Shown: positions 41,725 to 51,182, numbered from the stretch's first letter. The stretch: DNA of 64,000 nt from CALMEC01 sp964531025 (GCA_964531025.1 CAZHDY010000001.1:682001-746000); one strand, 5' to 3'. Notes: generated by a model from the sequence alone, not told the origin. Numbers and translations: made by a program.

Positions 41725-43080
41725 TCACACCTTCAAAACGGGCACGACCGGTCCGGGGAGCGAGAGCCATGTCACGGTGAAGCCCGGGCGAAGGCCCTGA
41801 GCACGTTCCGAGGCGATCACGAGGTTGCGTGGGCAGCTGAATCGCAGGTCTCCCGCGGCCGTGGTGATCTTCGCCAGCGGACTGGCGGGCGCGACGGTGA
41901 TCGTCCCCTTGACGCCGAATCGCGCGTCGTACCTCCCGGTCCGGGTGAGGACCCGGATGTGCTGTCTGGTGACGACGACCACCCCGCCGTCACAGGTGGC
42001 GGCGTTGCTGACGACCGGGCCGGCCGTCGGCGAGCGGAACCACCCGTGGAAGCCGAACGATCCGTTCCGCAGTCCGGCGGCCGTCCGCTTCCAGGTGACG
42101 GCGTTTGCGTCCTTGCTCGGCATCCCCGACAGGTAGATGTTCCCGTACCGGGGTTCCACGCTGAGCCCGTCTCCGTAGCGACCGCGAGGCACACCGGTGC
42201 GGAACGGGCCGTAGACCACGGTCCCCGCGCCCATCCCGAAACCGGGATCGATCACACCGGCAGGGGTCAGCCGGGTGAGGTATCCCAGTTGCGTCGTCGT
42301 CCTGTCGAGTTCGCCGGACACCAGGACGGCGCTCTTACCTGTCAGGGCAAGGGACCGCGCGGTCTGGGTGTAGCCGCTCGCGGGAACACCCATGGCCGAG
42401 GTGGCCGTGGCCTCGTCGGGGCCGGTGACGGCGGCACCGCCCACTCCGAACGCCGGATCGGGCGCTCCGGCGGTCGTCAGGCGCAGGACGGCGGAGGTCA
42501 GCGTGCTGTGCGGATTCGACGGCGGAGCGGGCCGATTGACGAGGATGAGCGGATGTGAATCGCGATCGCTCACGATGTCCACGGCATCGCCGTCCACGGG
42601 GACGAGTCCGTTCGTCCCGAAGGTCATGTCGAGCGCTCCATGCGGGGTGAGACGGGCGACGGTCGACACCCCCGCCGGCGCCGCCGGACTCAGGGAGCGA
42701 CCGGTGACAAGCCACCGTCCCGCATGGTCGGATGCGGCCGCCGTCACCGACTCGAGTTGCACGGGCAGCTTTGTGCGGGCGATGACCCGGGACCTTCGCC
42801 CCTGACGCTGAACCACGACGGCATAGGAGTCGGAGACGATGGTGCCGTGGTTGACCCAGACGACGACGAGCGCGTTGCCCCCCGCCACGGCCGAGGTGGA
42901 GACGCCCACCGTCGTGGTGGTGACGGCGGGATCGAGAGGCTCGCCGAACGGTACCCAGGTCGTCGGCGCCACGGTGATGGGCGCAGCCGTCGCGCCACCG
43001 GACAGCGCCAGCACCGCTGCGGCGGCAAGCGCAGACCGTCCTCGGATTCGGCCCTGGCCCCGTCGTGCGGACGAAATCAT
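41725..43080 (-). CDS. Secreted delta-60-repeat protein
   Basis: 451-residue exported protein: basic start, hydrophobic segment ALAAAAVLALSGGATAA and a likely signal-peptidase site, then beta-propeller-like repeats of the delta-60 type. At least five repeat signatures can be seen: LDMTFGTNGLV, PDPAFGVGGAA, IDPGFGMGAGT, NGSFGFHGWF and YDARFGVKGTI. ATG 43080 is taken because GAGGTGGAG lies just upstream and the signal peptide starts there. The function of delta-60 proteins is unknown. No sorting signal at the C-terminus. Confidence 0.82.
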   Translation of the reverse strand: MISSARRGQGRIRGRSALAAAAVLALSGGATAAPITVAPTTWVPFGEPLDPAVTTTTVGVSTSAVAGGNALVVVWVNHGTIVSDSYAVVVQRQGRRSRVIARTKLPVQLESVTAAASDHAGRWLVTGRSLSPAAPAGVSTVARLTPHGALDMTFGTNGLVPVDGDAVDIVSDRDSHPLILVNRPAPPSNPHSTLTSAVLRLTTAGAPDPAFGVGGAAVTGPDEATATSAMGVPASGYTQTARSLALTGKSAVLVSGELDRTTTQLGYLTRLTPAGVIDPGFGMGAGTVVYGPFRTGVPRGRYGDGLSVEPRYGNIYLSGMPSKDANAVTWKRTAAGLRNGSFGFHGWFRSPTAGPVVSNAATCDGGVVVVTRQHIRVLTRTGRYDARFGVKGTITVAPASPLAKITTAAGDLRFSCPRNLVIASERAQGLRPGFTVTWLSLPGPVVPVLKV

Positions 43081-43270
43081 CTCCACCTCGCGATCCCGGT
43101 CGCCGTACTGGGCGCACACTATCGGCGCCCCGGCGTCGATGGGTCTCAACACGGTGTCAGCAGGCGCGCGCCGTGACCGGCGGCGGGTGTCCGCCCACCC
43201 GCCCGACCGCCGGTCCCCTCTCGTCGCCGGCCTCTCGTGACCACGTACCCGGCACGTCAGCGGGTCACGC

Positions 43271-44716
43271 TCACGCGCCGTCGTTGGCCTCGGTCAGGAA
43301 GCGATACGGGATGAAGCCGCTGCGATTGCGATCGACATCGAGGGGCCGGCCGATCGCCGGAAACGCGCGCTGCGGGCAACCCGTGCGGTCGCACACCTTG
43401 CATCCGGGGCCGATGGGGGTCCGGGCGGCCGGGTTCGCCAGGTCGATGCCGTCCGCGTAGACGAGCCGGTCGGCGTGGTGCAGGTCGCAGCCCAGCCCGA
43501 TGGCGAAGGTCGTGACCGGAGTCCCGTACCCGCCGATGCGTCGCACCACCGTGCGCGCGATCCAGAGATAGCCCCGACCGTCCGGCATCTGGGCGACCTG
43601 CCTCCGGATCTGCCCGGGATAGGAGAACGCCTCGTAGACGTTCCACAACGGACAGGTCCCGCCGACGCGCGAGAAGTGGAAGTCGGTGGCCGACTGGCGC
43701 TTCGAGATGTTCCCGGCGCGGTCGACGCGGATGAAGAAGAACGGGACGCCACGGTCTTCGGTGCGCTGCAAAGTGCTGAGGCGATGCGCCACGGTCTCGA
43801 AGCCCACGCGAAAGCGCCGTTGGAGAAGATCGATGTCGTAACGGAGCGCCTCCGCGGATCGACGGAACTCGGCGTACGGGAGGATCATCGCTCCCGCCAC
43901 GTAGTTGGCCAGGCCGATCCGCGCAAGGGACCGGGCCTCGTCGCTCGACAGGCTCGCCGCATCGACGTGCCGGTCGAGCATCTCGCCGAGTTCGAAGAAC
44001 GCGAGCATGGTCGCGAGCTGAAAGGCCCGCTGTCCGGACGCGAGCAGCGTCGACAGTGACAGCGTCCGCGTGTGCTCGTCGTAGCGGCGTTTCACGTCGG
44101 GCACCTCGTCGAGGTCTGTGATCGTGACGCCGTGCCGTGACCGGAGCCGTTCCGCGAGCCCCGCCTCCATGTCACCCGCCACAAGCCCCGACTCGTCCAC
44201 GATCCCCTCGGCCGCCCGGTCCAGTTCGTCGAAATGGTTCTGGTGCCGGTAGAAGAGGTCGCGGACCTCCTCGTACGCGGTCGGTGCGATCAGTCCGGCC
44301 TCCGTGACGGCGTCGCCCGCATGGAGCCGCGTCGCGATCGAGGTGTTGATCTCGCTGACGTGCTGATAGCGGCGATGGAGGTCCAGGATGTAGTGCGCCA
44401 CCGCGGGCATGCCGTTCGCCAGCTCACGTGTCTCGGCCAGTGACACGGCCTCGCCGAAGGCGGGGTCGGCGAACACGTCCCGGAGCTCGGCGGTCAGGCG
44501 ATCGGCCTCCTCGTTCGAGAACTGCCGGACGTCGACGTCGAACGTCTCGGCAAGGCGCATCAGCACCGGGACCGTGAGCGCCCGCTGATTCGATTCCATC
44601 TGGTTGACGTAACTCGTCGAGATCCCGAGCGCCTGCGCGAGCGCGGCCTGGGTCAGTCCGCGCTCCTCGCGAAAACGGCGGAGCCGGATCCCGACCCTGG
44701 CCTGCTTCTTCAGCAT
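43271..44716 (-). CDS. ScfR/RamB-family transcriptional regulator of the prp operon
   Basis: 481-residue regulator: N-terminal XRE-type HTH (about 8-60: GIRLRRFREERGLTQAALAQALGISTSYVNQMESN), a long central region with an ImmA/IrrE-like segment, and a C-terminal part with conserved cysteines (GPGCKVCDRTGCPQRAFPAIGRPL) typical of short-chain fatty acyl regulators (ScfR, RamB, PrpR of actinobacteria). ATG 44716 is chosen over 44776, since it matches the family start. It is divergent from prpDBC and most likely activates it in response to propionyl-CoA or methylcitrate metabolism. Repeats of TTGTGAA in the gap are candidate binding sites. Confidence 0.9.
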   Translation of the reverse strand: MLKKQARVGIRLRRFREERGLTQAALAQALGISTSYVNQMESNQRALTVPVLMRLAETFDVDVRQFSNEEADRLTAELRDVFADPAFGEAVSLAETRELANGMPAVAHYILDLHRRYQHVSEINTSIATRLHAGDAVTEAGLIAPTAYEEVRDLFYRHQNHFDELDRAAEGIVDESGLVAGDMEAGLAERLRSRHGVTITDLDEVPDVKRRYDEHTRTLSLSTLLASGQRAFQLATMLAFFELGEMLDRHVDAASLSSDEARSLARIGLANYVAGAMILPYAEFRRSAEALRYDIDLLQRRFRVGFETVAHRLSTLQRTEDRGVPFFFIRVDRAGNISKRQSATDFHFSRVGGTCPLWNVYEAFSYPGQIRRQVAQMPDGRGYLWIARTVVRRIGGYGTPVTTFAIGLGCDLHHADRLVYADGIDLANPAARTPIGPGCKVCDRTGCPQRAFPAIGRPLDVDRNRSGFIPYRFLTEANDGA

Positions 44717-44731
44717 GCATGCCCCATGACA

Positions 44732-44821
44732 TTCACAAAGTTCACAATGATGGCGATCTGCATCACAAAACCCCACAAGCTTAGGTGTTGGAACCGGCTA
44801 TGTCCATGTGCATACTGTGAA
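44732..44821. promoter_or_regulatory. Candidate ScfR-type binding sites between scfR and prpD
   Basis: On the minus strand TTGTGAA occurs twice in tandem (complements at 44732-44738 and 44741-44747), and CTGTGAA once on the plus strand (44815-44821), followed by TCAAACTTTG. This AT-rich gap contrasts with the surrounding DNA. RamB/PrpR-type regulators bind AAAGTTTGCAAA-like sites; the resemblance here is partial. Confidence 0.45.
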
Positions 44822-44960
44822 TCGTCAAACTTTGATCGACCAGGGAGCGTGAGATACCGGTGAGGGACGCGCACATCATTCGACGATCACCACGACAGTG
44901 GACACGGGGCGGCGACGCGCCGTCGTCCGTCGCGACCACCGGCAATGGCGAGGTGCCCCG

Positions 44961-46457
44961 ATGATCGAGCACCGCGTCCAGACCTCCCCGTCCAGCGCCG
45001 GACTCGCCCGTGAGGACGAGCTCGCCTGGAAGATCGCGAAGGTGGCGACCGACCCCGTGGCCGTCGACGCCGACGTCGCGGAGATGATCGGCAACCGGAT
45101 CATCGACAACGCGTCGGTCGCCGCCGCCTCCGTGCGACGCGGTCCGGTGACCAACGCGCGCGCCCAGGCGCTCACCCACCCCTACTCCCCGGGCGCCGCC
45201 GTCTTCGGATGCGACGCGTCCGTCCGCGTGTCCCCCGAGTGGGCGGCGTGGGCGAACGGGGTCGCGGTCCGTGAGCTCGACTTCCACGACACGTTCCTGG
45301 CGGCCGAGTATTCGCACCCCGGCGACAACATCCCGGCCATCCTCGCCGTCGCGCAGCACCGCGGTATCGACGGCGCTACGCTGGTCCGCGGCATCGCGAC
45401 CGGCTACGAGATCCAGGTGGACCTCGTCCGGGGCATCTGCCTTCACGAGCACAAGATCGACCACATCGCCCACCTCGGCCCCTCGATCGCGGCCGGCATC
45501 GGCACCCTCCTCGGGCTCCCGGACGAGATCGTCTACCAGGCCGTGGGTCAGGCGCTCCACACCACGACCACCACCCGCCAGAGCCGTAAGGGCCTCATCT
45601 CGTCGTGGAAGGCCCACGCCCCGGCGTTCGCCGGGAAGATGGCCGTCGAGGCGGTCGACCGCGCCATGCGCGGCGAGGGCGCCCCCGCCCCGATCTACGA
45701 GGGCGAGGACGGCGTCATCGCCTGGCTCCTGGGCGGACCGGACCGCGTCTACACCGTGCCCCTCCCGGGTCCGGGTGAGTCGAAGCGGGCCATCCTCGAC
45801 ACGTATACGAAGGAACACTCCGCGGAGTACCAGAGCCAGGCGCTCATCGACCTGGCCCGGCGTATGGCGGGAGAGATCGACGACCTGTCGCGTGTGAAGG
45901 AGGTCGTGATCCACACGAGCCACCACACCCACTACGTGATCGGGACCGGCGCGAACGACCCCCAGAAGTTCGACCCGGACGCCAGCCGCGAGACGCTCGA
46001 CCACTCGGTGATGTACATCTTCGCCGTCGCGCTCGAGGACCGCGCCTGGCACCACGAGCACTCCTACTCATCCGAGCGTGCGCACCGTCCGTCGACGATC
46101 GCGCTGTGGAACAAGGTCCGCACCGTGGAGGACCCCGAGTGGACGCGTCGCTACCACTCGCAGGATCCCGACGAGAAGGCCTTCGGTGCCCGGGTCGTCA
46201 TCACGCTGGACGACGGCACCACCATCACCGACGAGATGGCCGTCGCGGACGCCCACCCGCTCGGTGCCCGCCCGTTCGCCCGCGAGAATTACATCGCGAA
46301 GTTCCGCAGCCTGGCCGACGGCGTCATCGCCGAGGCCGAGCAGGACCGGTTCCTCGACCTGGCGACCCGGGTCGGCGAACTCGGTCCCGACGAGGTCCGT
46401 CAGCTCAACTTCGTCACCGCCACCGCGCTCAAGACCCCGGCGGGTGGGCTCTTCTGA
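44961..46457 (+). CDS. prpD: 2-methylcitrate dehydratase (PrpD)
   Basis: 498-residue MmgE/PrpD-family enzyme that dehydrates 2-methylcitrate to 2-methyl-cis-aconitate in propionyl-CoA catabolism. Conserved stretches are LDFHDTFLAAEYSHPGDNIPAILAVAQ, GYEIQVDLVRGICLHEHKIDHIAHLGPSIAAG and QSRKGLISSWKAHAPAFAGKMAV. Length is that of bacterial PrpD (about 485-500). ATG 44961 follows GCGAGGTG. The stop overlaps the prpB ATG, so D, B and C form one operon opposite the ScfR-type regulator. Confidence 0.95.
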   Translation: MIEHRVQTSPSSAGLAREDELAWKIAKVATDPVAVDADVAEMIGNRIIDNASVAAASVRRGPVTNARAQALTHPYSPGAAVFGCDASVRVSPEWAAWANGVAVRELDFHDTFLAAEYSHPGDNIPAILAVAQHRGIDGATLVRGIATGYEIQVDLVRGICLHEHKIDHIAHLGPSIAAGIGTLLGLPDEIVYQAVGQALHTTTTTRQSRKGLISSWKAHAPAFAGKMAVEAVDRAMRGEGAPAPIYEGEDGVIAWLLGGPDRVYTVPLPGPGESKRAILDTYTKEHSAEYQSQALIDLARRMAGEIDDLSRVKEVVIHTSHHTHYVIGTGANDPQKFDPDASRETLDHSVMYIFAVALEDRAWHHEHSYSSERAHRPSTIALWNKVRTVEDPEWTRRYHSQDPDEKAFGARVVITLDDGTTITDEMAVADAHPLGARPFARENYIAKFRSLADGVIAEAEQDRFLDLATRVGELGPDEVRQLNFVTATALKTPAGGLF

Positions 46458-47389
46458 TGACCGAGCGCCACCTCACGACCGCACCGACGGTCACCCCCAC
46501 CGAGCGCCGGCGAGCGCTCCGGAAGGGACTGGAATCCGGGAAGCTCCTTCGCTTCCCGGGGGCCTTCTCGCCCCTCGTCGCCCGGGCGGTCGCCGACCAC
46601 GGGTTCGACGGGGTCTACGTCTCGGGCGCCGCGCTCGCCGCCGATCTGGCACTCCCGGACATCGGGCTCACCACTCTCAGCGAGGTCGCCGACCGCGGTG
46701 GCCGCATCGCGCAGGTGACGAACCTGCCCACGATCATCGATGCCGACACCGGCTTCGGCGAGCCCGCCAACGTCGCACGGACGATCACGGTGCTGGAGGA
46801 CGCCGGCCTCGCCGGCTGCCACCTGGAGGACCAGGTCAACCCGAAGCGGTGTGGTCACCTCGACAATAAGCAGGTCGTGCCGGCCGACGAGATGATCCGT
46901 CGTATCCGCGCCGCCGTGCTCGCGCGCCGCGACCCGGACTTCATCATCTGTGCCCGCACGGACGCGAAGGCGATCGAGGGGTTCGATGCCGCCGTCGAGC
47001 GTGCCCGTGCCTACCTCGACGCGGGTGCCGACATGATCTTCCCGGAGGCGCTGAACACCCGGGAGGAGTTCGCCGCCTTCCGCGCCGCCGTCGACGCACC
47101 ACTGATGGCGAACATGACCGAGTTCGGGCAGAGCCCGCAGCTCGACACCGCGACCCTGGCCGACCTCGGGTTCAACCTCGTGATCTGGCCGGTGAGCTCG
47201 CTCCGCAGCGCGATGGGCGCCGTGGACGAACTTCTCTCAACCCTCACGACCGCCGGTTCGCAGGTCCCGGTCATCGACCGGATGCAGCACCGCAGTCGTC
47301 TCTACGAACTCGTCGACTACGCCTCCTACCAGGCGTTCGACGGCAACCTCGTCAACTTTGACATACCAGGAGGCACCCATGGCAGCTGA
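46457..47389 (+). CDS. prpB: 2-methylisocitrate lyase (PrpB)
   Basis: 310-residue enzyme of the PEP mutase/isocitrate lyase superfamily, cleaving 2-methylisocitrate to pyruvate and succinate. The active-site loop PKRCGHLDNK is intact with the catalytic Cys. Other signatures are YVSGAALAADLALPDIGLTTLSEV, TIIDADTGFGEPANVARTI and CARTDAKAIEGFDAAVERA. The start shares a base with the prpD stop (TGATG), and the C-terminal 11 bp overlap the prpC start. Its presence makes the pathway complete apart from methylaconitate hydration, which aconitase normally supplies. Confidence 0.97.
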   Translation: MTERHLTTAPTVTPTERRRALRKGLESGKLLRFPGAFSPLVARAVADHGFDGVYVSGAALAADLALPDIGLTTLSEVADRGGRIAQVTNLPTIIDADTGFGEPANVARTITVLEDAGLAGCHLEDQVNPKRCGHLDNKQVVPADEMIRRIRAAVLARRDPDFIICARTDAKAIEGFDAAVERARAYLDAGADMIFPEALNTREEFAAFRAAVDAPLMANMTEFGQSPQLDTATLADLGFNLVIWPVSSLRSAMGAVDELLSTLTTAGSQVPVIDRMQHRSRLYELVDYASYQAFDGNLVNFDIPGGTHGS

Positions 47390-48524
47390 TGAATCGGTCG
47401 AGATCCACAAGGGACTCGCCGGTGTCGTCGTCGACACGACGACCGTGTCGAACGTCGTACCCGAGACCCTGTCGCTGACCTACCGCGGCTACCCGGTCCA
47501 GGAACTGGCCGCGGACTGCTCGTTCGAGGAGGTCGCGTACCTCATCTGGCACGGCGAGCTTCCGAACGCCGACCAGCTCCGCACCTTCAGCGAACGCGAA
47601 CGTGCCCAGCGCGAGGTCAGCCCCGCGATCATCGCGTCCATCGACCTCCTTCCGACGACGTGCCACCCCATGGACACGCTGCGGACCGCGATCAGCGCGC
47701 TCGGCGCCGAGGACCCCACGGAGGACGACCTCGACCCCGCCGCGGCGCTGGCGAAGTCGGAGGCGATGTTCGCGAAGATCCCGGCGATGGTGGCCCAGGA
47801 CTACCGCCGCCGCCACGGCCAGGAGCGCATCGCGCCCGATCCCTCGCTCACGTGGTCCGAGAACTTCTTCCACATGTGTTTCGGCGAGGTGCCCGCACCC
47901 GAGGTCGTGAAGTGCTTCGAGATCTCGATGGTGCTCTACGCCGAGCACAGCTTCAACGCCTCCACCTTCACCGCCCGGGTCATCACGTCGACCCTCTCCG
48001 ACATCTACTCGGCGGTCGTCGGGGGCGTCGGCGCCCTCAAGGGCCCGCTCCACGGCGGTGCCAACGAGGCCGTGATGGACATGATGCTCGAGGTCGACGA
48101 TCCCACCCGGGCAGCCGAGTGGCTCCGTGAGCAGCTCGCCGCCAAGCGCAAGGTGATGGGCTTCGGCCACCGTGTCTACAAGGACCGCGACTCCCGCGTC
48201 GCCACGATGAAGGCCGCCTTCGTGAAGATGGCGGAGCTCACCGACGGGCAGAAGTGGGTCGACATGTACGACGCGCTCGAGGGCGAGATGGTCTCCTCGA
48301 AGGGCATCCACCCCAACCTGGACTTCCCCGCCGGGCCGGCCTACTACCTGATGGGCTTCGACATCCCGATGTTCACCCCGCTGTTCGTGATGTCGCGCAT
48401 CACCGGGTGGACCGCCCACATCATCGAGCAGGGATCGGCGAACGCGCTGATCCGCCCGCTCAGCAAGTACGTGGGCGAGGGGCAGCGTTCGGTCCCGCCC
48501 GCCGCGGAGCGCCTGGGCTCCTAG
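47379..48524 (+). CDS. prpC: 2-methylcitrate synthase / citrate synthase (PrpC)
   Basis: 381-residue type II citrate-synthase-family enzyme condensing propionyl-CoA with oxaloacetate. The catalytic residues are in GPLHGGANEAV (His), MGFGHRVYKDRDSR (His and Arg) and the aspartate of PNLDFPAGPAYYLMGF. It has the short form without the NADH-binding N-terminal domain. ATG 47379 has CAGGAGG 6 nt upstream inside prpB. Genomic context favours methylcitrate synthase over housekeeping citrate synthase. Its stop codon is overlapped by the start of repeat copy C. Confidence 0.93.
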   Translation: MAADESVEIHKGLAGVVVDTTTVSNVVPETLSLTYRGYPVQELAADCSFEEVAYLIWHGELPNADQLRTFSERERAQREVSPAIIASIDLLPTTCHPMDTLRTAISALGAEDPTEDDLDPAAALAKSEAMFAKIPAMVAQDYRRRHGQERIAPDPSLTWSENFFHMCFGEVPAPEVVKCFEISMVLYAEHSFNASTFTARVITSTLSDIYSAVVGGVGALKGPLHGGANEAVMDMMLEVDDPTRAAEWLREQLAAKRKVMGFGHRVYKDRDSRVATMKAAFVKMAELTDGQKWVDMYDALEGEMVSSKGIHPNLDFPAGPAYYLMGFDIPMFTPLFVMSRITGWTAHIIEQGSANALIRPLSKYVGEGQRSVPPAAERLGS

Positions 48525-48715
48525 TGCCACGGAAGAGCGGATGTGGGGCGCGCAACCGGTGGACGCGGGGCGTCGCCGGGCGTCGAAGGGCATGCTTGCT
48601 GGTTCGCCTGTTCGAGTCGCACGGTGGCTGGTCAGGGGTGGGTGGGTGGATAAGGTGCGCATCCGCGCCGCCGCTGGCACGAACCACGCCGCGATTTCCG
48701 CGGCACTACTCATCT
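48523..48715. repeat. Dispersed TIR element, copy C (enlarged, one end inside prpC stop)
   Basis: Right end ACTACTCATCT (ending 48715) preceded by CGCGATTTCCGCGG, which matches the terminus of copies B and D. GGGGTGGGTGGGTGGAT and CGCATCCGCGCCGCCG match the centre of A and B. The left half AGTGCCACGGAAGAGCGGATGTGG begins at the prpC stop codon. The element is about 57 bp longer than A and B because of extra sequence in its left half. Confidence 0.7.
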
Positions 48716-48948
48716 CGATGATCGCCGGTCGGCGGTGGACGCGGATGGTCCGCTCCACATGACGCGACCGCCCGCTCCCCGAGGTTCTCGTGCCCGGCAC
48801 CCGGCGCGAGGACCTCGACCCGCGATCTCGTCCACGTGGCCGTCGACGCCGTGACGAGGGTACGTCCCCGGTTTCCACCCGCCCCGGCACCTGAGGTGTA
48901 TCCGGGACACGACCTCGCACCGCATCGGCGGCCGCCAGCAGAGGAGCC

Positions 48949-49218
48949 ATGATGTGCGCTCAGTCGACCCCTTACCTGTACGACCTGTCCGACGGTGACG
49001 CCTCGATGCTGTCGCTTTCTCGGCGGTAAGGGCGCCAACCTGGCCGAGATGATGAAGCTCGGCGTGCCCGTCCCGGCGTCTGCGGTGAGCACGGTGGCGA
49101 TCCCGCGTCCATCGCGTTCTTCGCGTCGCTGGAACTGGACTACGTGTCGTGCTCCCCCTACCGCGTGCCGATCGCCCGTTTCGCCGCCGCCTGGGCGGTG
49201 CTGGACGACGCCGACTGA
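48949..49218 (+). pseudogene. Pyruvate, phosphate dikinase relic (N- and C-termini only)
   Basis: From ATG 48949, with GAGGAG 2 nt upstream, the frame reads YLYDLSDGDASMLSL, then is closed by a stop at 49027. Removing one T from the TTT at 49016-49018 restores LGGKGANLAEMMKLGVPVPAS, the N-terminal nucleotide loop of PPDK. Directly after, in another frame, comes CGEHGGDPASIAFFASLELDYVSCSPYRVPIARFAAA to a TGA at 49216-49218, the C-terminus of PPDK. So about 790 internal residues are missing. Two frame changes and a large deletion leave no functional product. The flanking 48716-48948 shows no feature. Confidence 0.85.
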
Positions 49219-49245
49219 GAGCGTCGGCGCGCGACGCCGTCTGTC

Positions 49246-50322
49246 TCAGGCACCGGCGACCATCCCGAAGGCGGTGCGATCGACCCTGCCGGCCCGCGAG
49301 CTTGCCAGGATGATCGCGGCCCGTCGCTCGCTCATGTCCATGATGAACATCGCACGGTAGCCGCCGGTCTCGCCGTTGTGCCAGACGAGGCGCCGGCCGC
49401 GCCGGGACATGATCATCCAGTGCCAGCCGATGCCCATGCGGCTGATCCGCGCCTTCTCGTGGAAGGCATCGGAGTCCCGTTCGAGGAACGCCGTCGCAAG
49501 CCGTGCCACGTCGGTGATGGTCGACACGATCCCGCCCGCCGGCGCGTAGCTCCCGAGCGTCCAGGGCTCGCAGGGACGCCCGTTGGCCCGCAGCCCGGGT
49601 TCGACCAGAGGATGATCGCGGACCTGGATGTCCGTACCGGTGAGCCCGTACCGCCCGATGATCTCGGTCCTGACCAGATCCTCGTACGTCGTGTCGCACG
49701 CGGCGGCCATGACGTGGCCGGCGAGCGCGGCACCGAGGTTCGAGTAGCCGACCCGATTCGGCCGGATCGTCGCGGACGCCGCGAGACGGATGACGTTGTC
49801 GTCCGGCCGGTAGGGGTTCTCTCCCCGGCGGACGCGCCAGGTGCCGCGCACGAGATCGAGGGGCGTCCCGCCCAGACGTGGCAGGCCCGACCGGTGCGTC
49901 AGCAGCGAGCGCATGGTCAGCTCGGACGCGTTGCCGGCGAAGGGGATGTACTCACCGACCTTCGTGTCCGGATTGATGATCCCCCGACTCGCCAGCTCGC
50001 CGAACACGACGCCGTTCAGGCCCTTCGTGACCGAGCCGATCTCGAAGGGCGTGCCCTCGTCGGCGCCCCATCCCGCCCAGCGCACGGGGGTGTCCGCACC
50101 GAGATCCACCACGGCCGCGGCCAGCCGGTCACCACGGCCGACTCCGCGACGGACCCGGTCTGCGAGGTCCGGATCCCCATGTCGGTCCGGGCGGATCGTC
50201 GGACGTCGACGGAGTGCCCGCCGGACCAGAAGGGTCGTCCCGAGCCCCGCCGCGACGACCGAGGCACCGCCCCTGCGCCGCGCCTTCCTGCCTATCCGTC
50301 GTCCGTCGTCCATGGCGTACAT
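49246..50322 (-). CDS. Serine hydrolase, beta-lactamase class C family
   Basis: 358-residue penicillin-binding-protein-like hydrolase. Catalytic motifs are SVTK (97-100), YSN (193-195) and HNGETGG near residue 325 (in place of KTG). A basic N-terminal stretch and a hydrophobic segment (SVVAAGLGTTLLV) suggest a membrane anchor or signal. Family members include esterases, D-amino peptidases and beta-lactamases; the HxG variant is more typical of esterase-type relatives. Start could be 50322 or 50313. It converges with the PPDK relic. Confidence 0.88.
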   Translation of the reverse strand: MYAMDDGRRIGRKARRRGGASVVAAGLGTTLLVRRALRRRPTIRPDRHGDPDLADRVRRGVGRGDRLAAAVVDLGADTPVRWAGWGADEGTPFEIGSVTKGLNGVVFGELASRGIINPDTKVGEYIPFAGNASELTMRSLLTHRSGLPRLGGTPLDLVRGTWRVRRGENPYRPDDNVIRLAASATIRPNRVGYSNLGAALAGHVMAAACDTTYEDLVRTEIIGRYGLTGTDIQVRDHPLVEPGLRANGRPCEPWTLGSYAPAGGIVSTITDVARLATAFLERDSDAFHEKARISRMGIGWHWMIMSRRGRRLVWHNGETGGYRAMFIMDMSERRAAIILASSRAGRVDRTAFGMVAGA

Positions 50323-50457
50323 CGTGGCAGCCGCCGATCCCGAGAGGACGGTTCGTCGGGTCCGTGTGATGACGCTCCGGCGAGGGCGGGCGCGTCTGGT
50401 GCCGGCCCATTCCGCTGAGCACGCTTGTCGCGGTCAACGGACTCGCGCGCCACCGGA

Positions 50458-51144
50458 TCAGCCCGCCGCGCGCTCCGCGGCCGTCGCCCAGTCGACCGTG
50501 ACGCGGTCCGGACGACCGGGGTCGACCGCGACGGGGACCACGGCACCGACGCCCAACAGCCGACGGGCGTACGGCGGTACCCGTACACGGCCGATCTCGA
50601 CCCGTCGCTCGCCGGCCGGCTCGATCACGGTGACACCCATGCGGTAGGCATCGGTCGGCGATCCGAGGACCACCTCCTCGGCGAAGTCGTCGATCCGAGC
50701 GTCGACCCGTGTCCCGCGCTCCAGACGCTTCCGGTTCAGCTCACCGTCGTCGATGCCGGGCGGGATCGGTTTCTTCAGCTGCTTAATGCGCAGGCTCGTG
50801 GCGTCCGGATCCGGACTGCCGGCCCGTTCGAGGGTGGCCGGCCAGTCGATCGCGACCTCCCCGTCCAGGTGACGCACCATCACGGTCGCGCCGAGATACG
50901 CCCGCTCCGGCTCCTTCGCCAGGGTCTGGCGAACGGTCACGCGCAGCGGCCCGCCCGTGAGCGGTGTGAGATCCAGGCCGTAATACCACTCGGTGCTCTC
51001 ACTGTTCGTGACCGACCGGATGGCGTAGATGCTCGCCGGCACCAGCTCACCCTCCGTCATGAGACGTACGAGCTTCCGGTCCGAGCGTCCCGCGACATGC
51101 AGGTTGCTCAGCGCGTCTCCGACGATGTCGCCCAGGAAGCTCAT
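50458..51144 (-). CDS. Hypothetical protein, 228 residues
   Basis: Not recognised. The product is soluble, rich in Arg, Asp and Val, with no membrane segment or signal. Notable parts are LVRLMTEGELVPASIYAIRSV and two similar halves, each with a pattern like G-x-V-x(2)-D-x-P and a strand-rich profile (LRVTVRQTL near 67-75; VTVDWATA at the C-terminus). This could be a duplicated small beta-rich fold. ATG at 51144, start of a minus-strand gene between pstB and the hydrolase, 38 nt from pstB; co-transcription with the pst genes is possible. Confidence 0.6.
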   Translation of the reverse strand: MSFLGDIVGDALSNLHVAGRSDRKLVRLMTEGELVPASIYAIRSVTNSESTEWYYGLDLTPLTGGPLRVTVRQTLAKEPERAYLGATVMVRHLDGEVAIDWPATLERAGSPDPDATSLRIKQLKKPIPPGIDDGELNRKRLERGTRVDARIDDFAEEVVLGSPTDAYRMGVTVIEPAGERRVEIGRVRVPPYARRLLGVGAVVPVAVDPGRPDRVTVDWATAAERAAG

Positions 51145-51182
51145 GACGGTAACGTTACGGTGCGCGGCTCCTCCGCGCGCGA

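Noticed and set aside
48541..48948. Small ORFs inside and after repeat copy C
   Set aside because: They follow the repeat sequence in several frames, lack ribosome sites and resemble ORFs in the other repeat copies only because the DNA is repeated.
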